From contig NZ_FZOT01000009.1 in the NCBI RefSeq assembly GCF_900188095.1, positions 62,001-126,000 on the forward strand: DNA of 64,000 nucleotides. Direction: 5' to 3'. The position numbers and the translations under genes were made by a program. Under the pieces are notes generated by a model that ran no database searches, was not told where the DNA came from, and saw nothing but the letters and a program-made list of their open reading frames with translations. This stretch comes from Noviherbaspirillum humi. Lineage in GTDB: Bacteria; Pseudomonadota; Gammaproteobacteria; Burkholderiales; Burkholderiaceae_D. Below, piece after piece: positions 1 through 9,161 of the stretch (the first letter of the stretch is position 1; each line of letters opens with the position of its first letter).

Positions 1-624
1 GTTCACCCTCCCTACGGCCGCCGCGCCGCGCCCGGACGCGGACCGGCCTGGCTGCTGCAGACCGCGCTGCTGCTGGCGCTGGCGCTTGGCATGCCGCCGC
101 TGCAGGCGCAGCTGGCACCCCCGCCGGAAGCCAGCGTGCCGTCGGGCGCCACGGTCGAGCAGCGGGTCAAGGCGGCTTCGCTGTACCGCTTTCCCGGCTA
201 CGTCGAGTGGCCGGCCTGGTCGTTTCCCGATGCGGCGGCGCCTTACATCGTCGGCGTGGCGGGCGCGCCGGAGATTGCCCAGGAGCTGGGCGCCATCAGC
301 GCCGGCCGCACCGTCAACAACCGGCCGCTGCAGGTGCGGCGCCTGAAGGCGGGCGAGGCGCTGGCCGGCATCCACCTGCTGTTCATCGGCCGCGACGAGC
401 AGGCGCGCCAGGGCGCATGGCTGCAGGCGGCGCAGAAGCTGCCGGTGCTGACGGTAACCGAAAGCGAGCCGGGCCTGGCGCAGGACAGCATGATCAATTT
501 CCGCCTCGCCGATGAGCGGGTGCGCTTCGAAGTCAACCTCGACGCGGTGGAGCGGTCGGAACTGCGGGTCAGCTCGCGCATGCTGTCGGTGGCGCTTTCC
601 GTGCACAAGGGAGCCCGGCCATGA
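1..624 (+). CDS. YfiR-like periplasmic protein (DUF4154), 5' end outside window
   Basis: This small periplasmic protein resembles YfiR, the repressor that holds the sensor YfiN inactive in Pseudomonas-type YfiBNR systems. The reading frame is open from base 1. Residues before the first ATG (base 91) spell a hydrophobic stretch rich in Leu and Ala followed by a cleavage-like site, so the true start lies upstream and the ATG at 91 would cut off the signal peptide. The mature part has the family pattern of a V-K-A-A-x-L-Y-R-F start, a central I-H-L-L-F-I-G segment and an I-N-F-R...R-F-E-V-N end. The stop overlaps the next start (ATGA at 621-624), so it is translationally coupled to a membrane histidine kinase. 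Family assignment is from motif recall. The kinase is the likely partner by inference. Confidence 0.8.
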   Translation, partial: VHPPYGRRAAPGRGPAWLLQTALLLALALGMPPLQAQLAPPPEASVPSGATVEQRVKAASLYRFPGYVEWPAWSFPDAAAPYIVGVAGAPEIAQELGAISAGRTVNNRPLQVRRLKAGEALAGIHLLFIGRDEQARQGAWLQAAQKLPVLTVTESEPGLAQDSMINFRLADERVRFEVNLDAVERSELRVSSRMLSVALSVHKGARP

Positions 625-2612
625 TGCGGTCGATCCGGCGTTCGATCTCGCGCAAGCTGATGCTTGTGGTGCTCGCCACCACCTTCATGGCGCTGCTGGT
701 GTCGGCCCTGGCCATGCTGGCCTACGACATCCGGGACTACCGCCGCAGCTGGGTGAATGACCTCACCACGCAGGCCAACATCCTGGCCGGCGTCAGCCTG
801 CCGGCGCTGGAGTTCAACGACCCGCGCGTGGCGCGCGAGAACCTGGAGCAGCTGAAGGCGCGTCCAGGCATCCTTGCCGCGGCGATCTACAACCAGGATG
901 GCGAGCTGTTCGCCAGCTATGTGGCGGACCGGTCCGCCGGGCTGGTTCCGCGCCTGCCCGACCCGCCCGGCAGCACCATCGACATCGATCAGATCCTGGT
1001 GTACCAGGCGATCCAGGCCAATGGCGAAAAGTTCGGCACCATCTACCTGCAGGGCCGTTACGACCTGCTCGGACGCATCGGCACCTACCTCGCGATCCTG
1101 GCCGTCGTCATGGCCGCCAGCCTGATGGTGGCGGCGCTGGTGGCCGGCTGGCTGCAGGCCGCGATCACCCAGCCCATCCTGTCGGTGGCCGACATCGCGC
1201 GCCGGGTGGTAGAAAAGCGCGACTTCTCGCTGCGCGTCGCCAAGCCGACCGAAGACGAGATCGGCATGCTGGTCGATGCCTTCAACAGCATGCTGAGCGA
1301 AGTCGGCCAGCGCACCGCCGAGCTGCGCCGGTCGAATGATGCGCTGATCCTGGAGATGGGCGAGCGCCGCCATGCGGAAGAAGCGCTGCGCCAGCTCAAC
1401 GATACGCTGGAGCATCGCATCGCCGCCCGCACCGCCGAGCTCGAAACGGCGCATGAGCAGCTGCGCCAGGCGCAAAAGATGGAAGCGGTGGGCCAGCTCA
1501 CCGGCGGCATCGCTCACGACTTCAACAATCTGCTGGCCGGCATCGTCGCCAACCTGGAGATGATGCAGGTGCGCATCGCCCAGGGCCGCACCGGCGACAT
1601 CGGCCGCTACGTCGATTCCGCCATGTCTTCCGCCGACCGCGCGGCATCGCTCACGCACCGCCTGCTGGCCTTCTCGCGGCGCCAGGCGCTGGACCCGAAG
1701 CCGACCAGCATCAACACCCTGGTGCGCTCCATGGAAGACCTGATCCGGCGCAGCGTCGGCCCGGCGGTGCAGGTGACCACCGATCTGGCGCCCGATCTCT
1801 GGAACACCATGTGCGACCCGCACCAGCTCGAGAATGCGCTGCTGAATCTGGCGATCAATGCGCGCGACGCCATGCCGCACGGCGGGCGCCTGCATATCGA
1901 GAGCCGCAACACCACCCAAGACAATGCCGACGGCAAGACGGGAAGCCGCGATTACGTCGCCATCAGCGTCAGCGACAGCGGCGTCGGGATGGCGCCGGAA
2001 GTGCTGGCGCGCGCCTTCGATCCCTTCTTCACCACCAAGCCGCTCGGCCAGGGCACCGGCCTCGGCCTGTCGATGGTGTACGGCTTCGTCAACCAGTCCG
2101 GCGGCTTCATCCGCATCCAGTCGGAACCGAGGGAGGGCACCACGGTATGGCTGTACATGCCGCGCCATGCCGGCAGCGAGGAAGCGCAGCAGGCGCTGAA
2201 ACCGTCCAGCGAAGGCCTGCATCCGGCCCGAGCGCGGCATGCGGTATTGGTCGTGGACGACGAGGCGCCGATTCGGCAGATGGCGGCAGAGATGCTGGAA
2301 GAGCTCGGCTATGAAGTCCTGGAGGCGGGCGATGGGCCGCAAGCGCTGCCGCTGCTGCAGTCCGGTCGCCGCATCGACCTGCTCGTCACCGACATCGGGC
2401 TGCCCAACGGCATGAACGGCCGCCAGCTGGCCGAGGCGGCGCGCGGGCTGCGGCCGGGGCTGAAGGTGCTGCTCATTACCGGCTACGCCCAGGCCGGCGC
2501 GCTCGACGAAGGCCGGTTCGATGCCGACACCTCGCTGCTGACCAAGCCGTTCCGGCTGGATGCCTTCGCCGCCCGCATCGCCGCCATGCTGGAAGGCGTA
2601 CCGCAGGCGTAG
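621..2612 (+). CDS. Membrane hybrid histidine kinase (CHASE8-like sensor, HAMP, HisKA, HATPase, receiver)
   Basis: This is a 663-residue sensor kinase. An N-terminal membrane segment (about residues 10-35) is followed by a periplasmic region of the CHASE8 type found in YfiN-like proteins, a second membrane segment (about 155-185), HAMP, a short coiled coil, a HisKA box G-G-I-A-H-D-F-N-N with the phospho-accepting His near residue 299, an ATPase domain with G-x-G-L-G-L-S, and a C-terminal receiver with a T-D-I-G-L-P aspartate and a T-K-P-F lysine. It overlaps the YfiR-like gene by four bases. The sensory half matches what YfiR normally controls, but the output here is a phosphorelay instead of a GGDEF domain. 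No separate DNA-binding response regulator sits beside it. Confidence 0.9.
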   Translation: MMRSIRRSISRKLMLVVLATTFMALLVSALAMLAYDIRDYRRSWVNDLTTQANILAGVSLPALEFNDPRVARENLEQLKARPGILAAAIYNQDGELFASYVADRSAGLVPRLPDPPGSTIDIDQILVYQAIQANGEKFGTIYLQGRYDLLGRIGTYLAILAVVMAASLMVAALVAGWLQAAITQPILSVADIARRVVEKRDFSLRVAKPTEDEIGMLVDAFNSMLSEVGQRTAELRRSNDALILEMGERRHAEEALRQLNDTLEHRIAARTAELETAHEQLRQAQKMEAVGQLTGGIAHDFNNLLAGIVANLEMMQVRIAQGRTGDIGRYVDSAMSSADRAASLTHRLLAFSRRQALDPKPTSINTLVRSMEDLIRRSVGPAVQVTTDLAPDLWNTMCDPHQLENALLNLAINARDAMPHGGRLHIESRNTTQDNADGKTGSRDYVAISVSDSGVGMAPEVLARAFDPFFTTKPLGQGTGLGLSMVYGFVNQSGGFIRIQSEPREGTTVWLYMPRHAGSEEAQQALKPSSEGLHPARARHAVLVVDDEAPIRQMAAEMLEELGYEVLEAGDGPQALPLLQSGRRIDLLVTDIGLPNGMNGRQLAEAARGLRPGLKVLLITGYAQAGALDEGRFDADTSLLTKPFRLDAFAARIAAMLEGVPQA

Positions 2613-2719
2613 CCCATCGAGCGAAAGTCTTGTAGCGGGACAACGGATGTGGAATCTTTCCATCGGCAGGCGGGTCTATCGTTTTCACCAGGGCCAAGCG
2701 CCCTTTTCGGGAGAGATCG

Positions 2720-2947
2720 ATGACCAATGCAAACACTCAGGGCAGCCAGCCCAAGGGCGGCGACGCCAAGCAGGTGCAGCAGGATGCCGGCCAGCAGCAC
2801 GACGATGCCCGCACCGAGGCGGAAGCCAAGTCGGTGGACGGCAAGGCGGGGCAGCGCCAGAAAAGCAGCCACGACAACATGAGCGATGTGAAGGCCGATA
2901 CGCATGAGGGCGCCGGCGGCGGCGCCAAGCAGCAGCGCCATCACTGA
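2720..2947 (+). CDS. Small, highly hydrophilic, probably disordered protein
   Basis: A 75-residue protein rich in Gln, Lys, Asp, Gly, Ala and His with almost no hydrophobic residues, ending in G-G-G-A-K-Q-Q-R-H-H. It has no signal peptide, membrane segment or recognisable domain. A good ribosome site (GGGAGAG) lies eight bases before the ATG, which supports translation. The composition resembles small stress-linked hydrophilic proteins in general, but no family is recognised and no function is claimed. It stands alone between the kinase and the BLUF gene, about 107 bases after the kinase stop. Confidence 0.6.
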   Translation: MTNANTQGSQPKGGDAKQVQQDAGQQHDDARTEAEAKSVDGKAGQRQKSSHDNMSDVKADTHEGAGGGAKQQRHH

Positions 2948-3219
2948 CATCGGGCCGTCGCTCGATTCGGCCACGCGGCCAGGACGTCGCGCCGGTGATC
3001 CGGCCGGCGTCCGCTTCCGCGGGCATGCCCCGGTCCGGAACGCACCGGATTCCGGGCGCTGCCCAGCGCCCAACCTCGCCAGGCAATTGCAGGCGATCAA
3101 AATCCCTTCAGGTAGGTATTCCTGCAAGCCAATGAATCGCTACAATGCTGATTGCGCATCAAGCAGGCGGGCTCTCCTTGCGGAGGCCGGCCCCAATAAA
3201 AACAGCCAGCGGCGAGACA

Positions 3220-3627
3220 ATGCTATTCACCCTATCGTACATCAGCCAGATCGTCGGACAGCCGGACGGCGCCTCCATGTCGGCCCTGCTCGCCGTCAGC
3301 GAACGCAACAACCGCCAGCGTGGGATCACCGGCATGCTGACCTATGGCGCCGGCAGCTTCCTGCAAACGCTGGAAGGACCGGAAAACGAGGTGCTGGCGC
3401 TGTATGACAGGATACGGCGCGATCCGCGCCATTGCGACGTCACGGAAATCATGCGCCAGACGATCAGCGAGCGCGCCTTCCCCGACAAGCCGATGGCGGC
3501 ACACCGGCTGTTCCGCAGCACCGATTTCCTGCTGTCGGTCAACACGGCGGGCAAGGGCGGCAACTGCGCTGTGTCCCACATGCATTCTTCCTTCGCCACG
3601 CTCAGCGCGCGCACCCGCTTCGGCTGA
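3220..3627 (+). CDS. BLUF-domain blue-light sensor protein
   Basis: A 135-residue single-domain flavin photoreceptor. The BLUF signature is clear: Tyr7 near the N-terminus, the paired Asn residues at 30-31 followed by G-I-T-G, and the F-L-Q-T-L-E-G segment with Gln49. These are the Tyr, Asn and Gln that form the hydrogen-bond network around FAD. The start at 3220 puts the first beta strand at the N-terminus, as in other BLUF proteins; an upstream ATG at 3145 would add 25 residues unlike the family. There is no attached output domain, so it probably acts through a partner, with nearby c-di-GMP enzymes as candidates by inference only. Confidence 0.9.
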   Translation: MLFTLSYISQIVGQPDGASMSALLAVSERNNRQRGITGMLTYGAGSFLQTLEGPENEVLALYDRIRRDPRHCDVTEIMRQTISERAFPDKPMAAHRLFRSTDFLLSVNTAGKGGNCAVSHMHSSFATLSARTRFG

Positions 3628-3742
3628 CCTGCGCATCGGCACAGGCCGGCATGCCCGCGCCCGGCTGAAACCAAGCAGCAAGCTTTCTCGTCTAAAATGC
3701 ATCCCGCCGCATGGGCGGCGAGCATGCTGACGACCGACTTCC

Positions 3743-6199
3743 TTGGATCAACCGACCCCACCCGCATCCCGACTGCGGACATTGCTGGCCCGCGCTGCCG
3801 GCCTCTTCAGAACCCTGACCGCCCCGGGCATCAGCCCGCGCGTGCGGCTGTTCGCTGCCGGCAAGGCAGGCGCCCTGCTCGGCGCTGCCGGTTTCGTGCT
3901 GCTCCTGTTGTGGACCATTCTGCTGATCCCGCTGACGCCCAGCGCCACCGACCTGAAGAAAGCCAAGGCGGAACAGCCGAGCATGCTGATCTCGGCCGAC
4001 GGCAAATGGCTGGCCAGCTACAAGCGCTTCAACCGCGACTGGGTGCCGCTCGACCAGGTGTCGCCTCACGTCGTGGCGGCGCTGATCGCCACCGAAGACC
4101 ACCGTTTCTATGAACATCACGGCATCGATTTCTACCGTCTCGGCGGCGCGGTGCTGCACACGCTCGCCGGCCGCACCGAGGGGGGCTCCACCATCACCCA
4201 GCAGCTGGCGCGCAATCTTTATCCGGAAGAGATCGGCCGCCAGCGCTCGCTGTCGCGCAAGCTCAAGGAAGCGATCACCGCGCTGAAGATCGAACGCGCC
4301 TACACCAAGCGCGAAATCCTCGAAACCTACCTCAACACCGTGCCCTTCCTCTACAACGCCTTCGGCATCGAGATGGCGGCGCGCACCTACTTCGACAAGC
4401 CGGCGGCCAGGCTCAACGTGCTGGAAAGCGCCACCCTGATCGGCATGCTCAAGGGCACCAGCTACTACAATCCGGTCACCAACATCAAGCGCGCCACCGA
4501 GCGCCGCAACGCGGTGCTCGGGCAGATGGCGCGGCGCGGCGTGCTCACCGAGGCGGCGCTGGAAGCGATGAAGAAGAAGCCGATCGTGCTCGACTTCGAA
4601 CGGCTGCAGGAGGAACGCGGCATCGCCCCGCACTTCGCCGAGCACATCCGCAAGTGGCTGGTGGAATGGGCCGACCGCCACGACTACAACATCTACACCG
4701 ACGGGCTGAGGGTGCGCACCACCATCGATTCCCGGCTGCAGGCCATGGCGAATCAGGCGCTGGCGCGGCAGACCGAGGCGCTGCAGGCGGTGGCCGACGT
4801 GGAATGGGGCATGCGCGGCGACCGTTTGCTGTCGACCAGCGCCGCTGCCTATGCCGGCATGCGCCAGCGGGTGCGGCCGTTCGGCCATCTCTGGAGCGAG
4901 CGTCCGGATCTGGTGGATGCCTTCATCCGCGAATCCGGCGCCTGGCGCAATCTGGTGGCTGGCGGCATGGACGGCGGCGAAGCGCTGGCCAAGCTGCGCG
5001 GCGACGCCGAATTCATGGACAAGCTCAGGCGCGACAAGACCCGCCTCGAAGCCGGCTTCATCGCCCTCGATCCGAAGACCGGCGAAGTGCGCGCCTGGGT
5101 CGGCAGCCGCGCTTTCGACAGCGGCCAGTTCGACCATGTGGCGCGCGCCCAGCGCCAGCCCGGCTCCACCTTCAAGCCCTTCGTCTACGGCGCGGCGCTG
5201 GAACAGGGCATGACGCCGGACCGCACCTTCATCGACGAAGTGCGCGACTTCCGCATGCGCGACGGCACCATCTGGCGCCCGACCGACATCACGCCCGCGA
5301 CCGGAAAGCCGATGACGCTGGCCGAAGGCCTGATGTACTCGAAGAACACCATCACCGCCCAGGTCATGCAGGTGATCGGCCCCAATATCGCCGCCGACTT
5401 CGCCCGCCGCAGCGGCGTGCGCCAGAGCCGGCTCAATCCGGTGCCGGCGCTGGCGCTGGGCACCAGCCCGGTGTCGCTGGCGGAGATGGCCACCGCCTAC
5501 GGCACCATCGCCAACGGCGGCGAATACCGCAAGCCGGTGCTGGTGACGCGGGTGGAGGACAAGGACGGCAACACGCTGGTGGAGTTCGGAGGCGAAAGCG
5601 ACCGGGTGATGGGCCGCGGCGTGGCGGAAGACCTCACCGGCATGCTGCGCGGCGTGGTCAACCGCGGCACCGGCCAGGCGATCCGCTCGCAGTTCGGCAT
5701 CGGCGCGGATGTCGCCGGCAAGACCGGCACCACCCAGGACAATACCGACGGCTGGTTCATCCTGATGCACCCGCGCCTGGTGGCCGGCGCCTGGGTCGGC
5801 TTCGACGACCCGCGCATCACCATGCGCAGCAGCTACTGGGGACAAGGCGCCCACAATGCGCTGCCCATCGTCGGCGATTTCTTCCGCCGCGCGCAAAGCA
5901 GCCGCATGATCGACACCCAGGCCCGCTTCCCGCGCGCCCGCGACGCCCTGCCCGGCGCGTCGATCTGGGGTCCGGTGCTGGACTGGTTCGAAAATCTCTT
6001 CGGCGGCCCCAGCCCGACCGCGCCGCCGAAGCCGGCTGCCAAGCCGGCGCCCGCGCCTTCCCAGCAACCGCGCAAGGAGGGCGGGCCGCTCGATGCGATA
6101 GACCAGGTGCTCAGGGATGTGCGCAATGCGCAGGATGACATCGAGCGCCAGTGGCACTGGGTGCAGAATGCGATAGATGGGCTGAGGAAGCTGTTTTAA
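3743..6199 (+). CDS. Class A penicillin-binding protein (transglycosylase-transpeptidase)
   Basis: An 818-residue bifunctional peptidoglycan synthase anchored in the inner membrane. A cytoplasmic N-terminus and one membrane segment (about residues 45-68) precede a GT51 transglycosylase domain with the catalytic Glu near residue 118 (T-E-D-H-R-F) and G-G-S-T-I-T-Q-Q. The transpeptidase domain has the three active-site motifs: S-T-F-K (Ser about 475), S-K-N and K-T-G-T. The C-terminus is a Pro/Ala-rich linker and an amphipathic tail. The chosen start is a TTG at 3743, because an in-frame stop lies just upstream (3728-3730) and the next ATG would delete the membrane anchor. It is a free-standing gene. 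Confidence 0.9.
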   Translation: MDQPTPPASRLRTLLARAAGLFRTLTAPGISPRVRLFAAGKAGALLGAAGFVLLLLWTILLIPLTPSATDLKKAKAEQPSMLISADGKWLASYKRFNRDWVPLDQVSPHVVAALIATEDHRFYEHHGIDFYRLGGAVLHTLAGRTEGGSTITQQLARNLYPEEIGRQRSLSRKLKEAITALKIERAYTKREILETYLNTVPFLYNAFGIEMAARTYFDKPAARLNVLESATLIGMLKGTSYYNPVTNIKRATERRNAVLGQMARRGVLTEAALEAMKKKPIVLDFERLQEERGIAPHFAEHIRKWLVEWADRHDYNIYTDGLRVRTTIDSRLQAMANQALARQTEALQAVADVEWGMRGDRLLSTSAAAYAGMRQRVRPFGHLWSERPDLVDAFIRESGAWRNLVAGGMDGGEALAKLRGDAEFMDKLRRDKTRLEAGFIALDPKTGEVRAWVGSRAFDSGQFDHVARAQRQPGSTFKPFVYGAALEQGMTPDRTFIDEVRDFRMRDGTIWRPTDITPATGKPMTLAEGLMYSKNTITAQVMQVIGPNIAADFARRSGVRQSRLNPVPALALGTSPVSLAEMATAYGTIANGGEYRKPVLVTRVEDKDGNTLVEFGGESDRVMGRGVAEDLTGMLRGVVNRGTGQAIRSQFGIGADVAGKTGTTQDNTDGWFILMHPRLVAGAWVGFDDPRITMRSSYWGQGAHNALPIVGDFFRRAQSSRMIDTQARFPRARDALPGASIWGPVLDWFENLFGGPSPTAPPKPAAKPAPAPSQQPRKEGGPLDAIDQVLRDVRNAQDDIERQWHWVQNAIDGLRKLF

Positions 6200-6345
6200 A
6201 GAGTGGATTCGAGAAAACGAATGGCAAAGACGTGCGCCGATGCAGGCGCGCACGCGAGCCCGTGAGCGATCGTACGATGTCGTGAGCGCGATCTCGTCTG
6301 CTTGTCCTCCAATCCTACGAAGACGATCTTCTCATCAGAGCGCAT

Positions 6346-6810
6346 TCACTCCGGCGACGGCGCCGGCGGCATCCTGATGATTGCCAGCGGCAGCGCGTCG
6401 ACCTCGGTGTAGCGCTCGCTGCGCAGCGCGATATAGTCGAACACTCCCTGGGGCAAGCCCTGGTTTTCCGGGTCGGCGTCGTGCCCGAAGTAGTAGTTGA
6501 GATAAATAAGCCCAAGCCGCGGCGCATCGGCAAAGTACGTCAACATCCGCTCCCGAAACCGATTGTCGGCGACAAGCAGCCAGCCGGCGCCCCTGTCGCG
6601 CCCACTCTCTCCGGCCGGGGCAAGCCAGGCGAAGTGGCAGAATCCGCAGCTCGGTGACTTATCGCGCACCCACGCCTGAAAGGCATGGTCATGTGCCACT
6701 ACCTGCAGCCGGTACTGCCGGATGGCATCGTACAAGTGCTCCGCCGCCACCTGCCGGAGGCTGGCGATTTCCAGGCCGTCGCCTTGTCGAATGCCGACAA
6801 TATAGTCCAT
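6346..6810 (-). CDS. Hypothetical protein, no recognised family
   Basis: A soluble protein of about 154 residues with no signal peptide or membrane segment. It contains a C-G-F-C-H pair of cysteines in the first half and a tyrosine-rich L-I-Y-L-N-Y-Y-F-G-H-D segment, and ends in a Pro-rich tail. The start at 6810 gives a natural N-terminus (M-D-Y-I-V-G-I-R-Q-G-D-G); the frame stays open 11 codons further upstream with less protein-like sequence. It could be a single-copy accessory gene. I do not recognise it and infer no function. Confidence 0.55.
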   Translation of the reverse strand: MDYIVGIRQGDGLEIASLRQVAAEHLYDAIRQYRLQVVAHDHAFQAWVRDKSPSCGFCHFAWLAPAGESGRDRGAGWLLVADNRFRERMLTYFADAPRLGLIYLNYYFGHDADPENQGLPQGVFDYIALRSERYTEVDALPLAIIRMPPAPSPE

Positions 6811-7030
6811 TTGATTCTTTTGCGAAGTCTCATGCCCGACCAATCAGGCAATACATCACACAGACTTTCTCGATGGCAAGGTGGTTCCTGAGTTGGGCTA
6901 TCTGAATTCGCATCCCAAGTGCTTTACGTATTCCGCTACGCACGATACCTGGTTAATCCAATAACGGGTCTGGCACATCTTGGTCTTGGATGCAAGTCAA
7001 GGGCGCCAAAGCAACCAGCCGAAACCCGCC

Positions 7031-7693
7031 TCAGTCGCCGCCCCCGCCGCATCCTCCTCCACAGCCGCTATCGGAGCTGCAACCGCTATCGGCATCCGTC
7101 GACCAGCCCGCGCATCCGCCACCGCACCCGATATGCGAGGCGCAATAGATGTCACCATAAGCGACATTGCCTTTCTGGCTGCAGTCGAGTGCGTAGCGGT
7201 AACCGTCAGCGATCTGCAGTCGCTCGTCGATTGCAAATAGCAGGGGAAGCCGGTCGGGTCTTCGCGGGTCGATGTTCTCCCTCCCGCAGGAAAGACGCCA
7301 GGCACGCTTGATCCCGTCCTGGGCCATCGTCGGCCTTCTCATCGCCTCGGAAGGCGTATGGTGCAGGAATCGCCCAAAAACCGCTTGGCAGAATTTCTGA
7401 TAGGCGCGGGTGCAGATGATGAACTCGTGCCACGCGACATCCACGGCTTTGGATGGCATGGATACCATGCGTCCGCCAGCAGCGGCGCTGATAAGAAAAT
7501 ATTCGCGAAGGCCTTTCATCACCATCCGGACCTGTGCGGCATCGAGATTCGGATAAGTTGCCTTGACTTTCCGGGATACGGAAACCGGGAACACATAGTC
7601 GGTGATGCGCCGGTCCCGCATGCCGGCTCTTTGGCGCCAGATGAATACAGCGATTGATGCAACTAGCCCCGTCATCAGAAGAAAAACCTGCAC
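7031..7693 (-). CDS. Membrane-anchored protein with Cys/Gly-rich C-terminal tail
   Basis: A protein of about 220 residues. A GTG start at 7693 is preceded by a strong AGGAAGGAG site at the right spacing, which fixes the start better than upstream codons. The N-terminus is a single membrane segment. The middle has the pattern S-K-A-V-D-V-A-W-H-E-F-I...F-L-H-H-T-P, which I recall from the glycine-rich-domain (GRDP/DUF1399-like) proteins of plants and bacteria. The last 35 residues are a run of Cys, Gly and Ser with repeated G-C-G-G-G units and about eight cysteines. Such tails are typical of the bacterial relatives, but the role is unknown. Confidence 0.75.
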   Translation of the reverse strand: MQVFLLMTGLVASIAVFIWRQRAGMRDRRITDYVFPVSVSRKVKATYPNLDAAQVRMVMKGLREYFLISAAAGGRMVSMPSKAVDVAWHEFIICTRAYQKFCQAVFGRFLHHTPSEAMRRPTMAQDGIKRAWRLSCGRENIDPRRPDRLPLLFAIDERLQIADGYRYALDCSQKGNVAYGDIYCASHIGCGGGCAGWSTDADSGCSSDSGCGGGCGGGGD

Positions 7694-7998
7694 GATAACC
7701 ACTCCTTCCTGATTCAAGCGCAATCGAATCGACAGCGCGGTTAAGCGTCGTTCAGGATGGTAGCGATTTTCCGCCCCTTGAAGGAGCACAGGCTTTAAAT
7801 GACTGGAACCCCAGTCGCAATTCTCCAAATCTCAATCACTGATTGCAGAACCGCATTCGTGCAATGCGTTGCGGCTTCCATTGCACAAGCCGTTTGCACG
7901 ACACAATCACATGTGGCTACGCCGCGCAAAGGCAAAAGGCTTTTTGCCTTCGCCTCTGTTCCAATATCTGCCTCGCCCTACGGCGCAACAGGGTCAAA
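7694..7998. other. Gap of about 300 bases without a gene
   Basis: This stretch lies upstream of the Cys/Gly-rich membrane protein and downstream of the Old Yellow Enzyme gene. It is less GC-rich than its surroundings. It should hold the promoter of the leftward gene at 7693. I see no convincing open frame, hairpin or repeat. Confidence 0.4.
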
Positions 7999-9114
7999 TC
8001 ACCGCTGCCCGAAGCTGGAACCAGCAAACAAATCCTTGTACTCGCGCGGCTGCGAACGCCAGTACTGCTTCGGCGCATTGACATGCGCGCCCAGCTCGGC
8101 GGCGGCATGCCACGGCCAGCGCGGGTCGTACAGCATGGCGCGCGCCAGGGAGACGGCATCGGCCTCGTTGTTGGCGATGATGGCTTCGGCCTGCTGCGGT
8201 TCGGTGATCAGCCCGACGGCGATGGTCGGCAGGCCGACCTCGGCCTTCACCCGCTGCGCGTACGGCACCTGGTAGCCCGGGCCGAGCTTGATCGCCTGGG
8301 CCGGAGACAGGCCGCCGGTGGAGACGTGCATGGCGGCGCAGCCGCGCTGCTTGAGCGCGTGGGAAAACGCGATCGTGCCCTCGATGTCCCAGCCGTTCGG
8401 CACCCAGTCGGTGGCGGAGACGCGCACCCAGACCGGCAGGTCGGCCGGCACGGCGGCGCGCACCGCGTCGAACACTTCCAGCGGGAAGCGCATCCGGTTT
8501 TCCAGCGAGCCGCCGTATTCGTCGTCGCGCTTGTTGGCCAGCGGGGACAGGAACTGGTGCAGCAGATAGCCATGCGCCGCATGGATCTCGATGCCGTCCA
8601 GGCCAAGCCGCACCGCGCGCCGGGCGGCGCCGACGAAGTCGTCGCGTACCTTGTCCATGCCGGCGCGGTCCAGGGCCAGAGGCGCGTCCTCGCTTTCGGA
8701 ATGCGGCACCGGCGACGGCGCCAGCGTCTTCCAGCCGCGCGGCTCGTCGGGACGGATCTGGGCGCCGCCTTCCCAGGGCGCGCGGCTAGATGCCTTGCGC
8801 CCGGCATGGCCGAGCTGCACCGATACCGGCATCGGCGAATAGCGGCGGATGGCTGCCAGCACCCGCTTCAGCGCTTCCTCGTTCGCATCCGAATACAAGC
8901 CGAGGTCGTCCGGTGAAATGCGTCCCTCGGGCGACACCGCCGTGGCTTCCAGGATCATGAGGCCGGCGCCGGACAGCGCGAGATGGCCGAGATGGATCAT
9001 GTGCCAGTCGGTGGCGCAGCCGTCGTCGGCCGAGTACTGGCACATCGGCGCGATGATGATGCGATTGGCGAGTTGAAGCTTGCCGATGGGCAGCGGCTGG
9101 AACAGATGACTCAT
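7999..9114 (-). CDS. NADH:flavin oxidoreductase, Old Yellow Enzyme family (YqjM/XenA type)
   Basis: A 371-residue FMN-dependent ene-reductase that reduces activated C=C bonds with NAD(P)H. The N-terminal A-P-M-C-Q-Y-S with Cys25 and Tyr27 is the hallmark of the thermophilic-like YqjM/XenA class. H-A-G-R-K and the H-A-A-H-G-Y-L-L-H-Q-F-L-S-P substrate-binding histidines are intact, as is the P-x-W-V-R-V-S FMN segment. Length is normal. It is followed upstream on the same strand by a LysR regulator gene only 47 bases away, so the two may be co-transcribed. The neighbouring Rieske oxygenase suggests involvement in aromatic or xenobiotic conversion, by inference. Confidence 0.9.
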   Translation of the reverse strand: MSHLFQPLPIGKLQLANRIIIAPMCQYSADDGCATDWHMIHLGHLALSGAGLMILEATAVSPEGRISPDDLGLYSDANEEALKRVLAAIRRYSPMPVSVQLGHAGRKASSRAPWEGGAQIRPDEPRGWKTLAPSPVPHSESEDAPLALDRAGMDKVRDDFVGAARRAVRLGLDGIEIHAAHGYLLHQFLSPLANKRDDEYGGSLENRMRFPLEVFDAVRAAVPADLPVWVRVSATDWVPNGWDIEGTIAFSHALKQRGCAAMHVSTGGLSPAQAIKLGPGYQVPYAQRVKAEVGLPTIAVGLITEPQQAEAIIANNEADAVSLARAMLYDPRWPWHAAAELGAHVNAPKQYWRSQPREYKDLFAGSSFGQR

Positions 9115-9161
9115 GGAACGGTTTCCTTATGGCGAAATGATGCAAGTTCGACGAGCCTCGA

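Noticed and set aside
243-2663. Very long open frame on the minus strand opposite the YfiR-like and hybrid kinase genes
   Set aside because: It mirrors the codon structure of the high-GC genes on the plus strand, is rich in His, Arg, Gln and Gly and has no domain. The plus-strand genes have clear motifs.
3692-6253. Long open frame on the minus strand opposite the penicillin-binding protein
   Set aside because: It is an antisense artefact of GC-rich codons. The plus strand encodes all the class A PBP motifs.
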